Assembly: GCA_947646735.1 (NCBI GenBank)
Contig: CANTFK010000705.1
Span: 62,001 to 126,000 of the forward strand
Reading direction: 5' to 3'
Source: Peronospora farinosa
Lineage: Eukaryota > Oomycota > Peronosporomycetes > Peronosporales > Peronosporaceae
Length of the DNA stretch: 64,000 nt
The notes under the pieces were generated by a model. That model was not told where the DNA came from, did not search any database, and saw only the letters and a program-made list of their open reading frames with translations. Position numbers and translations under genes: made by a program. The number at the start of each line of letters is the position of its first letter. Positions within the stretch are counted from its first letter, which is position 1. This document shows positions 50,906 through 62,631 of this stretch, piece by piece.

Positions 50906-52629
50906 CTACACCTGCACAAAGAAAGCGTGCGCCTGGAATGGGAGTTTGCGCAGTGCACGACCGCTGAATCCTTCGGCCATTTCTGCCGCTTGCAATAACT
51001 GTATTGACAGCTCTAAGTCTTCACTGCCATTTTCTGCTCCTGGTGGGCTTGTCATTTCGTCTACTACCCATTCTCTCATAGATCGTCTTCTCAGTATTTC
51101 TTGATATGTGAACAGAGGCTGCATGCTAGGTCGAAGAATGTTCACACGGCCAAGTTCTTCCACACAGCTTCGCAAAATTTCAAAGCGTGCATGACACGAA
51201 GGAAGTCCAATGTACCTGACAAAAAACAAATTAGTGATAATTACATCTTAAACATGACCAAATTCGTGTGTATGCTCAACATACTGCTTGATGTCTGCTC
51301 TGTCAACAAACGCGACATCAATAGCTTCAGTAATGTTTGATGTCGTGAGAATCAACACATTCGAGTGACGCTTCAACATATCTAACTGCGTTAGCAATGC
51401 GTTGACCACTCGAATAGCATCTGACGGCTCCGATCCGCTCACTGCAGACTTTCGAGCTGCTGTCAGTGACTCCACCTCATCTACAGACACCAATATGTAT
51501 CATTATAAACGCATTGGCAATCAGTTTTGTCCTTGCCCATGCAAGCCCACCTATCATCACGCAAATAAATGATTCCTCGTCCTCCACCAGTTCCTGAATT
51601 TGTCGGAAAAGCTTCATGACAAGTTTTCCGCTTTCAGAAAACCACTTCAGACATCCAAGTCACCACATTTAGTCTTGCATACAGCATGAAAATAGGTGCT
51701 CACACCAGTAACACGTCTTACTTTGCTAAACAAGCTATGTGCGTTAATCTCCAAAAGGACCGCGTTCGGGTATCTACACAATCAATTTCCAGTCCATATG
51801 AAACACACACATCAAGCAAACATAGCTCCTACAATACCAACCAACCTAGACGATAGACGGATGCTGAGTTTCTGGGCCAGAGACTTGCATAAACTCGTTT
51901 TTCCAGTGCCCGGTGGGCCATGCAACAACACCACCCGATTCCACGATATGATATGCGGATTCACTTTCGAATCAGAAAACAGCATTGCTGTCATAGCATA
52001 GTCCAGCACATTTTTCTTCACTGAAGAATCAAAGATAAGCGAATCCCATAACCTATCAAAAGCTACAGCTGGAAGCATTGTTTGCTGACACGTTGTTACG
52101 CTCTCGTCGTCATCTGCAGTCTCCTCCGCAGGTGCTTCCTACAATACAAATAGTACTAAGTTATTATTTTTCCAATCCCATTACATAGCGTAATATCAGC
52201 TACTGTCACTTACATCACTGAGCTTAAACACGTGCACAAATAAATGAGCATTCGAGCGTAGAACTTTCTCTTCATTAAGATCGTCACTCTTCTTGCCATC
52301 AATCTCAGTAATATCAATGCGATTCAGGTGTGCAGAAAGTTGCGAGTTCTCAGCTAATGCAACTGAACCTGCAGCATATTCCAATTTATTCAATTACGTA
52401 GTTTTTACAATATAATTCTATTGCACGAACCTTTAGTAAAGAATGCACATGTTGTACCGAGATAGTCTGCAACTGCTACTCTCACTTGCTCATAGTCAAC
52501 GACACTCTCTTGTTTCATATTAACTTCGACTGCACAAGCAATTGGAATGCAATCAATTAGAAGTTGGTCATCACTAAAGACCGTCACGACAATGAACGTA
52601 CCGTGAACATGACGGACCTCATCGTTCAT
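50906..52629 (-). CDS. PCH2: PCH2/TRIP13 AAA+ ATPase, seven exons, 432 aa
   Basis: Exons read on minus: 52629-52431, 52368-52214, 52138-51846, 51773-51722, 51644-51551, 51480-51285, 51215-50906. The six introns are 62-77 bp, all GT...AG; joined length 1299 nt gives 432 aa plus stop, the usual TRIP13 size. Walker [16 protein letters not shown] and the preceding SWNRVVLLH are in exon 3. Walker B with DEVESLTAA, sensor-1 LTTSNIT and VDRADIKQY are in exon 6. GLSGR-like [12 protein letters not shown] is in exon 7. The enzyme remodels HORMA-domain proteins (Mad2, meiotic HORMADs) in the spindle checkpoint and meiosis. The start at 52629 is the first Met in the exon; a further upstream exon cannot be excluded. 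Confidence 0.93.
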
Positions 52630-53795
52630 CGCTCTTATGTCAAGTATAGAATATTTCTAAAATCAGTATTGCCATGCCCTACACCTTTGTGTACATGTAT
52701 CCATGTCTTAAATGGCTACAGTAGTTATACCTTAGGACGTCAAGCGTCAAGAACTACCCAACGGGGTCGAATGCATAAGCATATATAATTATGTGTTGAT
52801 GAAAAGCATAGTAGAGCCTATACAGCTCGATAAAAGTCGGCTGAAAATGGACTTGGCTGAATGGACGTTGGAAGAAGTGTTTTGTTGTAAAAAAGCTAAT
52901 GCTTTGACTAGATTTACTCAACGGATAAGTGGCAAGACTCATGTTTGAATCGGGCTAAACTCTAGGCTTACAATAGTTGTCAAGCTCAGGGCCAAAATAA
53001 TTGCATGGGACAGACGACGAAATAACGGGCCTCCAATCTCAAAGAGCTAAGCGACATGACACGTATGTTTCGCCCGTCATCGTGCGGTGCAAGGGATGAT
53101 CCAAGCCCGCTGAGCCGAGACCATTGCTGAAGAGCTAGAAAAGATTGGGAGATGAAGGAGCAAAACCAAGATGAGGGAAAACGAAAACAACCGTTTAGAA
53201 GGAGGCTCTTTTGAAACAACGGTAACAATACCCTTTATCTCGGGAGGCTTTGAATCGACCATAAGTGTTTGTGACATCGACATAACTTACAATTGCTAAG
53301 TATATGGGCAATACACGGTAATAAACAAGGTCCATATCTGCAACAGACCCCTTTGGTCGATCTAACGACACTCCTTTTCAGAGATACACGCTTTTTACCT
53401 GACGTGAATATTGGTGTTCGAGCCGCAAGTGCTCACGCAGTAAGTCTTTTGCACTCAAGAGCAACACCATGGGGTGCATCATCCTCTAATTGCTGAACGA
53501 GAGAAACGATTATCGAAATGCAAGTCAAAGCGTGTAAATCGGTGGTCTATTCAATTGCACATGGCATAGCAAGGCAAGCGAATGCAGCGCAATGAGCAGC
53601 GGAAGTGAGCCGCCGTCGGGCTGATCAGTCGTACTGTAGGGAGATTCCTTGTACTTATGATACACTAAGTTGCCACAGCGATTCGTAATCGTTCTTTAGA
53701 CACTAATTTGCCGTAAACATATTGCCATCTTGATCGTCTCGTGGCGAGCGTCGTATTACGCGCGCAACTGTCTATAATTTACAAGAACATTTGTA
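52630..53795. other. Intergenic region upstream of PCH2
   Basis: No gene is confidently recognised. Short frames on both strands (e.g. 53077-53283 minus, 53293-53496 plus) lack known domains. A segment at 53440-53500 reads VQQLEDDAPHGVALECKRLT on minus and could be a decayed or undetected exon. Confidence 0.4.
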
Positions 53796-54445
53796 GTGAT
53801 TTAATCTCAGTATTAGAGAAGAACAGACCGTCTATTTCAAACATTAAGGATTGGTAAGATGTCTGGAGTGCTTCTACCAGGACTTCGTCATTCTTCGCCT
53901 CGCTGGCTCAATCTGCTGGCTCGAGATGTCGGGCGTCACGGGGGACACTCCGAAAAGGGCACGTGGAATCGGGTATCCAGCCCGAGGTGTAAACAGTGGC
54001 TCAATGATCGCAACAAGCGCCGGGCACCACACCGATCAGTCCCGATCGACCGCTGATGCACCTGGACGGGGCCGATCAATTCACGTTCTTGGCAAGTTCA
54101 CTTCGTGGGACCGAGATTCGCGCTCGGCGATCGAATCGGCGGCTTGAAGGCTGACGTAGAATAGCAGGAACTATTAAGGAAAGAGGAAATGATAACCGCG
54201 GTCGTCGATCCTCTCCCCCCGGGGGTAACAGGGTTGGTGCTCCCCTTACGGTTAGCACGCTGCGCTTGCCCCCCATAGCGCACGCAGCAGAGGGAAAACC
54301 TCCCCCCTCTTATCCTGGGCCTCCCGTTGGAGGGACTTCCCGCCCTGGTCGGAGGGGGCCGGTTGACCGGCTCTTTGAAGGTCTTCGTCTCTTGGCCGTT
54401 GTTGCTCGAAGGCGCGAATTGGGAAGTGGTTTAATCTCAGTATTA
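53796..54445. mobile_element. 610-bp GC-rich insert flanked by 20-bp direct repeats
   Basis: GTGATTTAATCTCAGTATTA (53796-53815) and GTGGTTTAATCTCAGTATTA (54426-54445) flank a segment clearly more GC-rich than its surroundings. A target duplication of this length suits target-primed retrotransposition (LINE/SINE-like). There is no poly(A) tail, RT domain or LTR; frames of about 100 aa (53851-54147, 54266-54574) are unrecognised. Confidence 0.55.
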
Positions 54446-55472
54446 ATATATGATTACAACCTTTTCAGCTCAAGTTTTTTTGCCGCCTCAGTAACTCAGG
54501 ACCCGTATCTCTTCTTTAAATGGTCGAATTTTTCAGACGAGACAAACGAGCTTACGGGCAACGCTTACCTATAAATTATAGCCTTTTTAACGAAAACGGA
54601 GGCGCCTGAAAAGCGCATTTCCTTGCCTCCACGTTTGTAGTTTACGCAAGGCAATTGATTTGCTGCAAGAGCTTCGAGGTAAATGCTCAGAAAAAAAACT
54701 GCCATTCTTTCGCGAACACTAGTCTGTTCGTCTCGACGAGTTCCAAATTAATACAACGGCGCCAGTAATACCGTCGGAGACTTAGACACTATGTGTTGTA
54801 TGGTTTACGACTCGTCTCCTTGGCAAACGTGCAATGCCAGGCAGGCAAGCTTTTTAATCACTTATTATCGTATGCACTCCATCACTCGCATCTGATATAT
54901 GACAAGTAAAAAGACGAGCAATCTACTGGCACCGCAGCCCATCAGTGAATCTTAGCTGGTAGCAGCGTATCAGGCGCAGATGGCTCATAGACCTTCGTAA
55001 AACCGCTTCATTCAACTTCACGGCAGACAAGTCAAGCAGAAGAGTCGGTGGCTGGTGCCAACTGCCCTTACTGATATCACCACCGAACCTTACTTCAAAT
55101 CCTCGCTAAAATGACCAATCGTAGTCTTACCCTTGCAAAGTCGCTACTATTGTACACGGGGCTTGTGAGATTCGGAACCAAGAAGAGTGCGTGAGTGAAA
55201 CACTGCGTTGTGAGTGCCAGAAAGCAAAAAGAGCGAGGGGAAGGAAGAGCAAGCGAACGAGCGAGCAAGCGAACGAGCGAGCAAGCGTCAGTACAATATC
55301 TATATTTACTCGTTGTTTAAACCGACGCGACACTTTTTGTGATAGTGTCTCTTCGTGTCACTACTTCCCATACGACCATCACTCTTGCTTTCCGCACTGT
55401 GACGAGTCGACAGAAAAAGAGAAACGACTTGTCCGCACTCTACATACAAACGTTAAGTCAAGTGCATGTACC
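54446..55472. other. Intergenic region / 5' region of the kinase gene
   Basis: No coding gene is recognised. Near 55007-55025 the sequence CTTCATTCAACTTC resembles an oomycete Inr. The in-frame stretch 55191-55472 is open but Arg/Lys/Glu-rich and repetitive (CGAGCGAGCAAG repeats at 55255-55285), and looks like 5' UTR. Confidence 0.45.
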
Positions 55473-58019
55473 ATGGCGCACATGTTAGAAGCACGTATGA
55501 TGTCGCGCAACCCATCAGCTTCAAGTCTTACAGCAGCAGCACGAAGTGCCAGTCGTCGCAAGTCGTCCATGAGTGGGCCGTCTTCGAATGGAAGCACCGT
55601 GTCCAGTACGCCACGTAGTCGACGGCCATCTCTGTTACGCGATATGTCCAATAACAGCGTTTCCAATGCCATTGCAAGCTTTGACATGGCAACACCAAAA
55701 AATGGCAGCAGACGAGGCAAGTCACAACCCAAGGGTGACACTTTGTCTACCCCCAACCTCATTGACCTCAAGACCATTACGGCCGAAGAGATTGAATGGG
55801 AAGGATATTTGTATAAACAACGTAAGATTGTCAAGAGCTGGACACCACGTTACATTACGTTACAAAATGGTACTGTCTCAGTTTACAAGTCCAAGAATCA
55901 TGCATTAGCCAAAGTCCAATATCGTGGTCGATGGGTGATTAAACAAATTGTAAGCTCTTTACCAACTGCAGGTTTTGGAGGCTCGAAATTGAAACCAGAA
56001 GAATTGGGATTTCGATTTCTAGCGACGAATGGAAATTTGATCGATTTTATTGCTGCGTCAGCAGTAGAGAAAGCCATGTGGATGCATGTAATGCAATTAA
56101 GTTTACAAAATACGACGGTGAAAGAACCATCGCCAGTGCATCAAGAACGACTACGTGGGGATATGTCTCCTTCGCCTACAACTCGTTCAGCAGACGATGT
56201 CGTGTCGCGGGAATCATCGATTACGATGCATCTTGCTGAAAAGTTTTTAGCTGATTTAGTGCATCTAATGACGGGAACATCGGCTGAGAATGTTATTGAT
56301 CTCTTGCCGTTATTCTTGCGGCAATTGAGTAAAGATGTCGAGCTGTTGTTTGATCTTGAGACGTGTGAAACGACGCAGCCGTCGTGCGTCTTCAAAGGCA
56401 TTTACCATGGACGTGAAGGATTTGTCCACTTTGCTTCGTTGTATGTGAGTAAATACTTGCTCGCAACGAATGTGGACGAGAAAGCTGCTCACAGAGCGGA
56501 CGATGATGATCACCATGCATTTGCGTACTCAGGTTATCGTCTTATCAATACGGTATCTGGATCAACGACTGAAGGGAAATTTGGACTGCAGATCACATTT
56601 ACGCCGGCGCGACGGATCTCTCGCGTGGTTCTTTCGTTCCGTCAGCGTAGTTCGTCTCGGCCAAGAGCTCGTCGAGTTACAACGAACCCGATGGCAATTG
56701 CAGAGCATCCAGCGTGCTTTCATCAGTACTGTCTCACGAAACGCTCGCTGGCTTTATCGTTTTCGGACTTTAATGTGGTTGGCGTATTGGGACAAGGTGG
56801 CTTTGGTACTGTTGTGCTTGTGCAGCGTCACCTTAATCCGGATGAATACTTTGCCATTAAGATTATTGACAAACAGTCTGGAGCTGAAAGTGCGCTAAAG
56901 GAACGACGCATATTGTCGGGTGTCCGTCATCCGTTCTTGACGTGTTTGCGCTTTGCTTTCCAGACGCAAACAAAATTGTATCTTGGCATGGATTACTACA
57001 AGGGAGGAAACCTGTATTTGCATATGCATTCCTCCAAAATGGACCCGAACTTGTCGACAAGTAGTGGTCGACGCTTCCCGGTGGAGCGCGCTCGCTTCTA
57101 CGCTGCTCAACTTGCGATAGCGCTTTCGTACTTGCACGCGCATGGCATTATCTACCGTGATCTGAAACCGGACAATATCATGCTCGACAAGACGGGTAAC
57201 ATTCGTCTCGTGGATTTCGGTATCTCAAAGCAGCTACGCCTCGAAGGAGAACCAGGGAGTCACAGCTACTCTCAGGCAGGAACACTGGCTGGATCGCCTG
57301 CGTACATAGCTCCTGAACAATTGCTTTCTCAGAAGCCGCAATATGGTATGGAAGCAGATTGGTGGAGTTATGGTGTGCTATTGTACGAAATGCTGACAGG
57401 CAGCACTCCGTTTTTCGACGCAAACATTTCGCAAATGTACAAGAAAATTCAGACTGCTGATGTCAAGTACGAAAGATATCCACCGATCGATGACGATGCT
57501 ATTGATTTGCTACAGAAGCTGTTGGTTCGTAATCCTGCGGATCGCGTTGATATACATGGTGTGCGTTCACACCCGTTCTTTGCATCGATCAATTGGGAAC
57601 AGTTAGAGTTGAAGGAAGTCGAACCGCCTTTTATCCCGCCGACTGAAGAGTTGATGCAGAATGTGCATGAACACTTTCGCAATATGAATGTAAACGAAAC
57701 GATTGGCGACGCCCCTAAGGCTATAAACGGAAAGAAGGCGTCTACCGTCGCGAACGCCAACGATGAGTCGCACTTTGATGAGTTTAGCTTTGCGTACGAC
57801 AAGACCCGCGATACGTTCGACGATCTGTCCATGGCAGACGAAGGATGGTTGATGCGACAGCTACAAGAAGGCGCAGCAATGCGCGGGCGATTGAATGCCA
57901 GTGATACCGATCCCGTTCCGGATGACATGGGCAGCGAATACGAAATCGCACATCCGATAATGAACGGTCAGGACAGCAGTGAAAGCGACGAGGCGGAGAT
58001 TGAAGCTACTAGCATTTGA
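55473..58019 (+). CDS. PH-domain AGC-type protein kinase, 848 aa
   Basis: Start chosen at 55473 (ACCATGG context, MAHMLEARMMSRNPS); the frame is open upstream to 55191 but that part looks non-coding. A Ser-rich N terminus precedes a PH domain (about 107-210: IEWEGYLYKQRKIVKSWTPR). A region at about 250-390 has an NTF2/SnoaL-like appearance (LAEKFLADLVHLM, FKGIYHGREGFVHFASLY). The kinase domain is about 430-700: GQGGFGTV loop, AIKII lysine, YRDLKPDN catalytic loop, VDFGISK, GSPAYIAPEQ and ADWWSYGVLLYEM, closest to AGC kinases. The tail has EVEPPFIPP and a hydrophobic-motif-like FDEFSFAYD (about 769). It probably binds phosphoinositides or protein partners through PH. Single exon. Convergent with RBR. 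Confidence 0.93.
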   Translation: MAHMLEARMMSRNPSASSLTAAARSASRRKSSMSGPSSNGSTVSSTPRSRRPSLLRDMSNNSVSNAIASFDMATPKNGSRRGKSQPKGDTLSTPNLIDLKTITAEEIEWEGYLYKQRKIVKSWTPRYITLQNGTVSVYKSKNHALAKVQYRGRWVIKQIVSSLPTAGFGGSKLKPEELGFRFLATNGNLIDFIAASAVEKAMWMHVMQLSLQNTTVKEPSPVHQERLRGDMSPSPTTRSADDVVSRESSITMHLAEKFLADLVHLMTGTSAENVIDLLPLFLRQLSKDVELLFDLETCETTQPSCVFKGIYHGREGFVHFASLYVSKYLLATNVDEKAAHRADDDDHHAFAYSGYRLINTVSGSTTEGKFGLQITFTPARRISRVVLSFRQRSSSRPRARRVTTNPMAIAEHPACFHQYCLTKRSLALSFSDFNVVGVLGQGGFGTVVLVQRHLNPDEYFAIKIIDKQSGAESALKERRILSGVRHPFLTCLRFAFQTQTKLYLGMDYYKGGNLYLHMHSSKMDPNLSTSSGRRFPVERARFYAAQLAIALSYLHAHGIIYRDLKPDNIMLDKTGNIRLVDFGISKQLRLEGEPGSHSYSQAGTLAGSPAYIAPEQLLSQKPQYGMEADWWSYGVLLYEMLTGSTPFFDANISQMYKKIQTADVKYERYPPIDDDAIDLLQKLLVRNPADRVDIHGVRSHPFFASINWEQLELKEVEPPFIPPTEELMQNVHEHFRNMNVNETIGDAPKAINGKKASTVANANDESHFDEFSFAYDKTRDTFDDLSMADEGWLMRQLQEGAAMRGRLNASDTDPVPDDMGSEYEIAHPIMNGQDSSESDEAEIEATSI

Positions 58020-58341
58020 GCGTGGCGTGATCGCTCCAAGCAGCTTGGGGAACATACATGTAATAATCACGGTGCTGGAACAATATTGCGTGAACAAGTT
58101 GAGCAGTCCGGCACCACAGAGAAGCGGCAAAGGGTTACAGAAGCACACTAGATAACGAAAATATTTGTCCCAAATCAACAACGCGTAACGAGTTGCTGCG
58201 AGAAATTGGTGAGTCTTTGGTCGATACTCGATTACGAGGGCTAAGCTACAAACAAAAGAAATGAAAGTGTTTTGTGAGTATATTGCAGGCATATTATTAT
58301 GCACATTCTACAGAGGATACAACTACATTAGGAAACTGCTA
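58020..58341. other. Convergent 3' intergenic region (kinase / RBR)
   Basis: 322 bp between stop codons. No feature recognised; presumed 3' UTRs. Confidence 0.6.
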
Positions 58342-61300
58342 TTACGACACTGTCTTGTGTCTCTTACGAACTGGAGTGACATCTGAACTGGTGCTCGTGT
58401 CTTCTGGTTCATTATCGCTATCCATTACAAGGTTCGGCGCACGGGTCCGCCGCAGGTTAGCAGGTGCTGTGTTCACTGCACGGTTGATCAAAGCTAGGTC
58501 CTGGAAATGAATAAGCAAAAACAAGCGTTGTAAACACCAATTGAGCATTGAAAAGAAAAAGGTGAGGACATACCCGTGCAGGACTCTCGCCAATCGCGTA
58601 AAGAGCGTGGGAGCGCGGCGTCAACTGCGAGCGCCGATCCAAGCGTACTTGTTGCAACGGAGACATGAACACGTTCGTGGACTTGACGCGCTTTGGTGAT
58701 GTTTGATTCATTGATACAGGCAGTGTTTGCACTTCAGCCGAGGTGAACATCTGCAGTGCTGAAACAGCCGGTGACGACACAAAAGGCGATGATCGCGCGC
58801 CATGACGAATGGGACGAGGTGGTGTGCTGAGAAGTACGCTACTTCTGTCACTGATTGGGTTGGAAGAGTTACTATGCCCTTGAAAAATTTTCTGAACGGC
58901 TTCTGACGCTGCTTGGGCAATACTTTCAGCATCAGAAGTAGACGCCGCTAAGCCCATTGCACCGTTGCTAGATGTAAACCCTGGCGTGAGCACCTGGAGG
59001 GTCCCTGACGCCTCAGCAACAACAGCATCCGCCGCAGCCATTTGCGACTCTTGGTACTGAAATTGCAGAATAAAGACCTTCATCGGCGTGATGTAGCACC
59101 GATTGTAGAACTTGATAATATCACCACGCGAATTCTCGTTCTCTAGTATGATGCCGTGCGTCACACCTTCCGTGCTTGCACTTGTGCCAGTTGGAATTCG
59201 CTGATTAAGCTGTTTGTAGCACGCCAACAAGCGCTTGAAGGACATGGTCGCCACCGCCTTCGAAACAGTAGGGCCCCGTGACACTTTGCACACAGCATAA
59301 ATATTGCACAACACTATCAGGTCCAGGTGACGGTCTCTCAGGAGGCACTGGTGCGACACGATGCACTCCTTCACAGCAGTCCAGATTTGGTTTTGATCCG
59401 TCGAATCCAAGCCCAATATATTGCCGAGTTGGTAAACCCTGGAAGCTGCGCGTGAAAGCACCATTCGGTAAAAGAGGCGAAGCACAGGCGCATGACTAAC
59501 TGCTCCGATGGTAGAAGTACTAACTTGCCCGTTTAAACGATCCGTCAAGCTCACAGGTGCAGGACCAGAGGCGGAATGATGTCGAGCTCCAGAAAGAAGC
59601 TGATACAGCGCGGAGTCTGATTTCCACACGAGAGAGTCTAGAATTCGGTTTTTTACATCGCCCATGTGCTTCTTCAAGGCAGAAGGGAGATTCGGTGCGT
59701 ACTTGACGAAGCTTTCGCTTGTAGTGACAAAATGAAAAGCATTCACGTGCAAATGCTGGAGCAGGAACGGGTACGAAATTGTGATGAGCGAGTGCGCTTT
59801 GAGCACCACCTCAGCGCTACATGCAAATAGCGCTGCGAGAAACACTTTGTTGTTTAGCAGCTTGGAGAAGTCTTTGTTGCGTAGTCGCTTGCGCTCTGAC
59901 ATCAGCAATGGCTCTAGCACTCGATAAAAGAGAACAACAGTCAAATTTTTCGTCCGTTTGAGACTGTCATCCACGCCAGATGAGAAAGATGCGTTCTGTG
60001 AATTACCACTTTCATTTGCATCGTCATCGTGGTCATCATCGATGGCCATCGCCGTTGTTGAGCGCATGCTCCCTAACGTAACTCGGCCTGTATTTCGAGC
60101 TGCAAGCAGTAACTCAGATTGTTCGTGCAAAACGTGCGTGATGCGCTCTGTTGGGTCCATTGCACAGTCGGAGAAGAATTGACGCAGCTGTAGCGTTACG
60201 GGCGTCAACATTGTGCTTGACAAAGTTTCACGCACCCAGTTGTTTGTCTCTACTGCCGAAGTGACTGGCGTACGCATAAAGTTAGGCGATGGGCGAGGAC
60301 TTGCACCTGCCGGAAAGAACCGCATTTCTCCGGGTGAACCTTGCCATTGCCACGAATGCATCAACGGCGAGTTTTTTCCTCGACCATGTTGTTGGCGATG
60401 TCGAGGTGGTGTCATCATTTCTCTCGTTACTGGAGTAGAACTACTGTCTCGTCGCCGAGCCATTATATTGCGTCGCACAGGGGATGACATGATATGTGTA
60501 GTACTTCGGCTAGTTTTCAACGTGCCACTCGACGTTGTATTCGAATTGGAGTCACCAGTCTCATTATCTGTTCGTACAGCTAGATTTGGTCCCATAATAA
60601 CACGTCGAACGTGAGCATTTAGATAAAAACGCTCATCCAGCTTGCCACAGCCATCAAGATAGTCTTCCTTGTATTTCTCCGACAACCGTGCCACGTTTGC
60701 TTCAAGCACAGCGTCAGCAAAAAGTGTTCTACTCAACATCGTATGTTCCCCTGGTTCCTTCTGCAAAACACCCTCCTCTCTCAATTGTTGAAGTACAAGT
60801 TTCAAATGTTCAGAAGCACGTAAGACGTCCATCGGATCAACTTTCGGTGCTGCACACAGAGCTTCCAAAATCTGTGCACTCTTTTTCGCGCTCGTTTCAG
60901 GTATAACCGGTGTCACTTTTTCATTTCCTAAAGCTCCCATTGCACTCAACGCTGCAGCCACCTCTGCCTCTACTGTCACATGTGACACTTGAGAATTGAC
61001 AATGACCAAATGCAGCGTTGCTAGCAGTAAATGGTAAAGTTGTCCTAGTCCGGCATAATGATCCCCTAATCTTTGTTTTGCCAGTAGAAACAATAACCAG
61101 CCTCCTTCAAATAATGTGTGATGACGTGTACGTCTCTTGAGATCCTTATTTTGTTCTTGATTAGCTACGAAATGTTCCGGTTCCGGATCAATCGATAATT
61201 GGGATTGATTACTTGTCTCCAAGGTCGAAAAAGACTCTTGAATGACACAATATTTCTCAAATAATAGAGTAGCAATTGTAAATTCTTCTTTAAGTAACGT

Positions 61301-61693
61301 CGTAGCTGTTAAGAGGTCTGGATCCAGTAGTAAACGGTTAAAAAGACTTGTAAAATAAAGTAGAAACTCCTGCAATCCGACACCTGCCTCAGCTAATAAT
61401 TGGACCAAATGCCATTGCAATATCATCTCGTTATTTCTCCCATCTTGTTCCTTTTCCTGATGAATTTCTTGTGTCATTCCGGTGGCTACAACTGCCACTA
61501 AAGCCCAAATTTTATCCGGTTCATTCTCTTCACTACGTGCATTGCTCTCATTTGTATTAATGCATGGAGCTGATGGTAGAATTTGATTATATAAATTCTG
61601 GGAGTGATGTAATAATTTTGCATCGTTGCGGATATGTGCGAACGCCCCCGACGTCGACGTCGACGTGAAGAATCGAGAAAGCGTTCCCGCCAT
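58342..61693 (-). CDS. RBR: Retinoblastoma-related protein, two exons, 1092 aa
   Basis: Exon 1 61693-58574 (1040 codons), intron 58573-58501 (73 bp, GTATGT...CAG), exon 2 58500-58342 (DLALINRAVNT to the stop); the phase is exact. N-terminal RB region about 1-350 (ILQWHLVQLLAEAGVGLQEF, DPMDVLRASEHLKLVL). A linker rich in Ser/Arg follows. Pocket A begins near 494 (TPVTLQLRQFF, MDPTERITHVL, ACSAEVVLKAH), pocket B near 728 (VLRLFYRMVLSRAASRVYQL, DLIVLCNIYAVCKV, IIKFYNRCYI). The C-terminal tail has several S/T-P sites (TSPKR, MSPLQQ, LTPRS, ESPAR) suited to CDK control. It acts as a nuclear repressor of E2F-driven cell-cycle genes. Without splicing, exon 1 would read on to 58457. Confidence 0.93.
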
Positions 61694-61842
61694 TTTCAAA
61701 GACTTGGAAATGGATTTCTAACGAATTGAGACTTTTCATTCCGGACGAAAAGAGTTTAGAAAACAAAATTGGTCATACCTTTTTTAAATGGGGTTTTATA
61801 AGTTCTTAGGGTATGCTAAAGAAGGACAGACACTTGAGCAAC

Positions 61843-62631
61843 TTATCTTGAGTTTCCAAGTTGCTGAATAAACGATCGTCGCTCTGCGAGGTAGAATTGC
61901 AAATCTTCATTAAGTCGTTGTGTCTTGGTCGACGAATCGTTATCGGTGAGAGTAGAGATGGTCTCTTCAACATTTTGGATCTGCTGCCGGATATGATACA
62001 GCAAGTTAAGCGCATCAATACGGTCTTTCAATGACATTCCCACATAGATCGCAGACGGCTCTGATTGAATTGGTGTCGTTGAAATACCGGACGTTAGGTT
62101 TGTTAGTGGTGACCGTCGTAGATCCGACCTGGTTGGACTTACTGGTTGTAGAAACGTATTGATAGGGCTAGAACTATTGACCACAGCAGCAGCAGGGACC
62201 GGCTTGTCCGTTGTTACCCGTTGGCGCTTGTGGTTATTCGACAGTGGATTCGATGCAGATACCAAGTGTTCCTCATGGTTTTCATTGTCTGTGTTTTCTG
62301 ACAGACCTTTTGTCGTCTTATTGCCACTGATTTTGACTGATTTGTAACGTGTTGGAACTTCACCGTTTAGTTTTTTCTGAGCAATGAGCTCCAACATTAA
62401 ATTTTTGGGTCGGTTTTTGTAGTAGCGTACACCGAGGTACGAACAGATTTTACGAAGTTCTCGATAAGTAATTTTCGAGGTATCTCGACCTTGAATGGCA
62501 CTAGCATAGCTTACAGTTTGTGCCCCTCCATTCTCAAGCTGCTCGCGTTGAAGAATTTCCACGTCGTCTAACGATAGAGTCTCAGTAAACGACCACTCTG
62601 ACGCGAACTCATCTCCTGTTGATCTCCCCAT
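61843..62631 (-). CDS. Uncharacterised protein with SAP-like segment and C-terminal coiled coil, 262 aa
   Basis: Start taken at 62631 (MGRSTGDEFASEW); the frame is open to 62763 but upstream codons look non-coding. Residues about 60-95 (ITYRELRKICSYLGVRYYKN then LMLELIAQKKL) resemble a SAP-like helix-turn-helix seen in many oomycete proteins. The middle is Ser/Asn/Thr-rich with a basic NNHKRQRVTTDK stretch. The C terminus (about 205-262, DRIDALNLLYHIRQQIQNVE ... LNEDLQFYLAERR) should form a coiled coil. It could be nuclear; no function is assigned. It lies 149 bp upstream of RBR on the same strand. Confidence 0.75.
   Translation of the reverse strand: MGRSTGDEFASEWSFTETLSLDDVEILQREQLENGGAQTVSYASAIQGRDTSKITYRELRKICSYLGVRYYKNRPKNLMLELIAQKKLNGEVPTRYKSVKISGNKTTKGLSENTDNENHEEHLVSASNPLSNNHKRQRVTTDKPVPAAAVVNSSSPINTFLQPVSPTRSDLRRSPLTNLTSGISTTPIQSEPSAIYVGMSLKDRIDALNLLYHIRQQIQNVEETISTLTDNDSSTKTQRLNEDLQFYLAERRSFIQQLGNSR

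Noticed and set aside
53077..53496. Possible small gene between PCH2 and the 610-bp insert
   Set aside because: Frames on both strands are short and unmatched; one stretch looks exon-like but no consistent splice model could be built.
55191..55472. Upstream extension of the kinase to 942 aa
   Set aside because: The extension is basic and repetitive with no domain, while the ATG at 55473 has a strong ACCATGG context.
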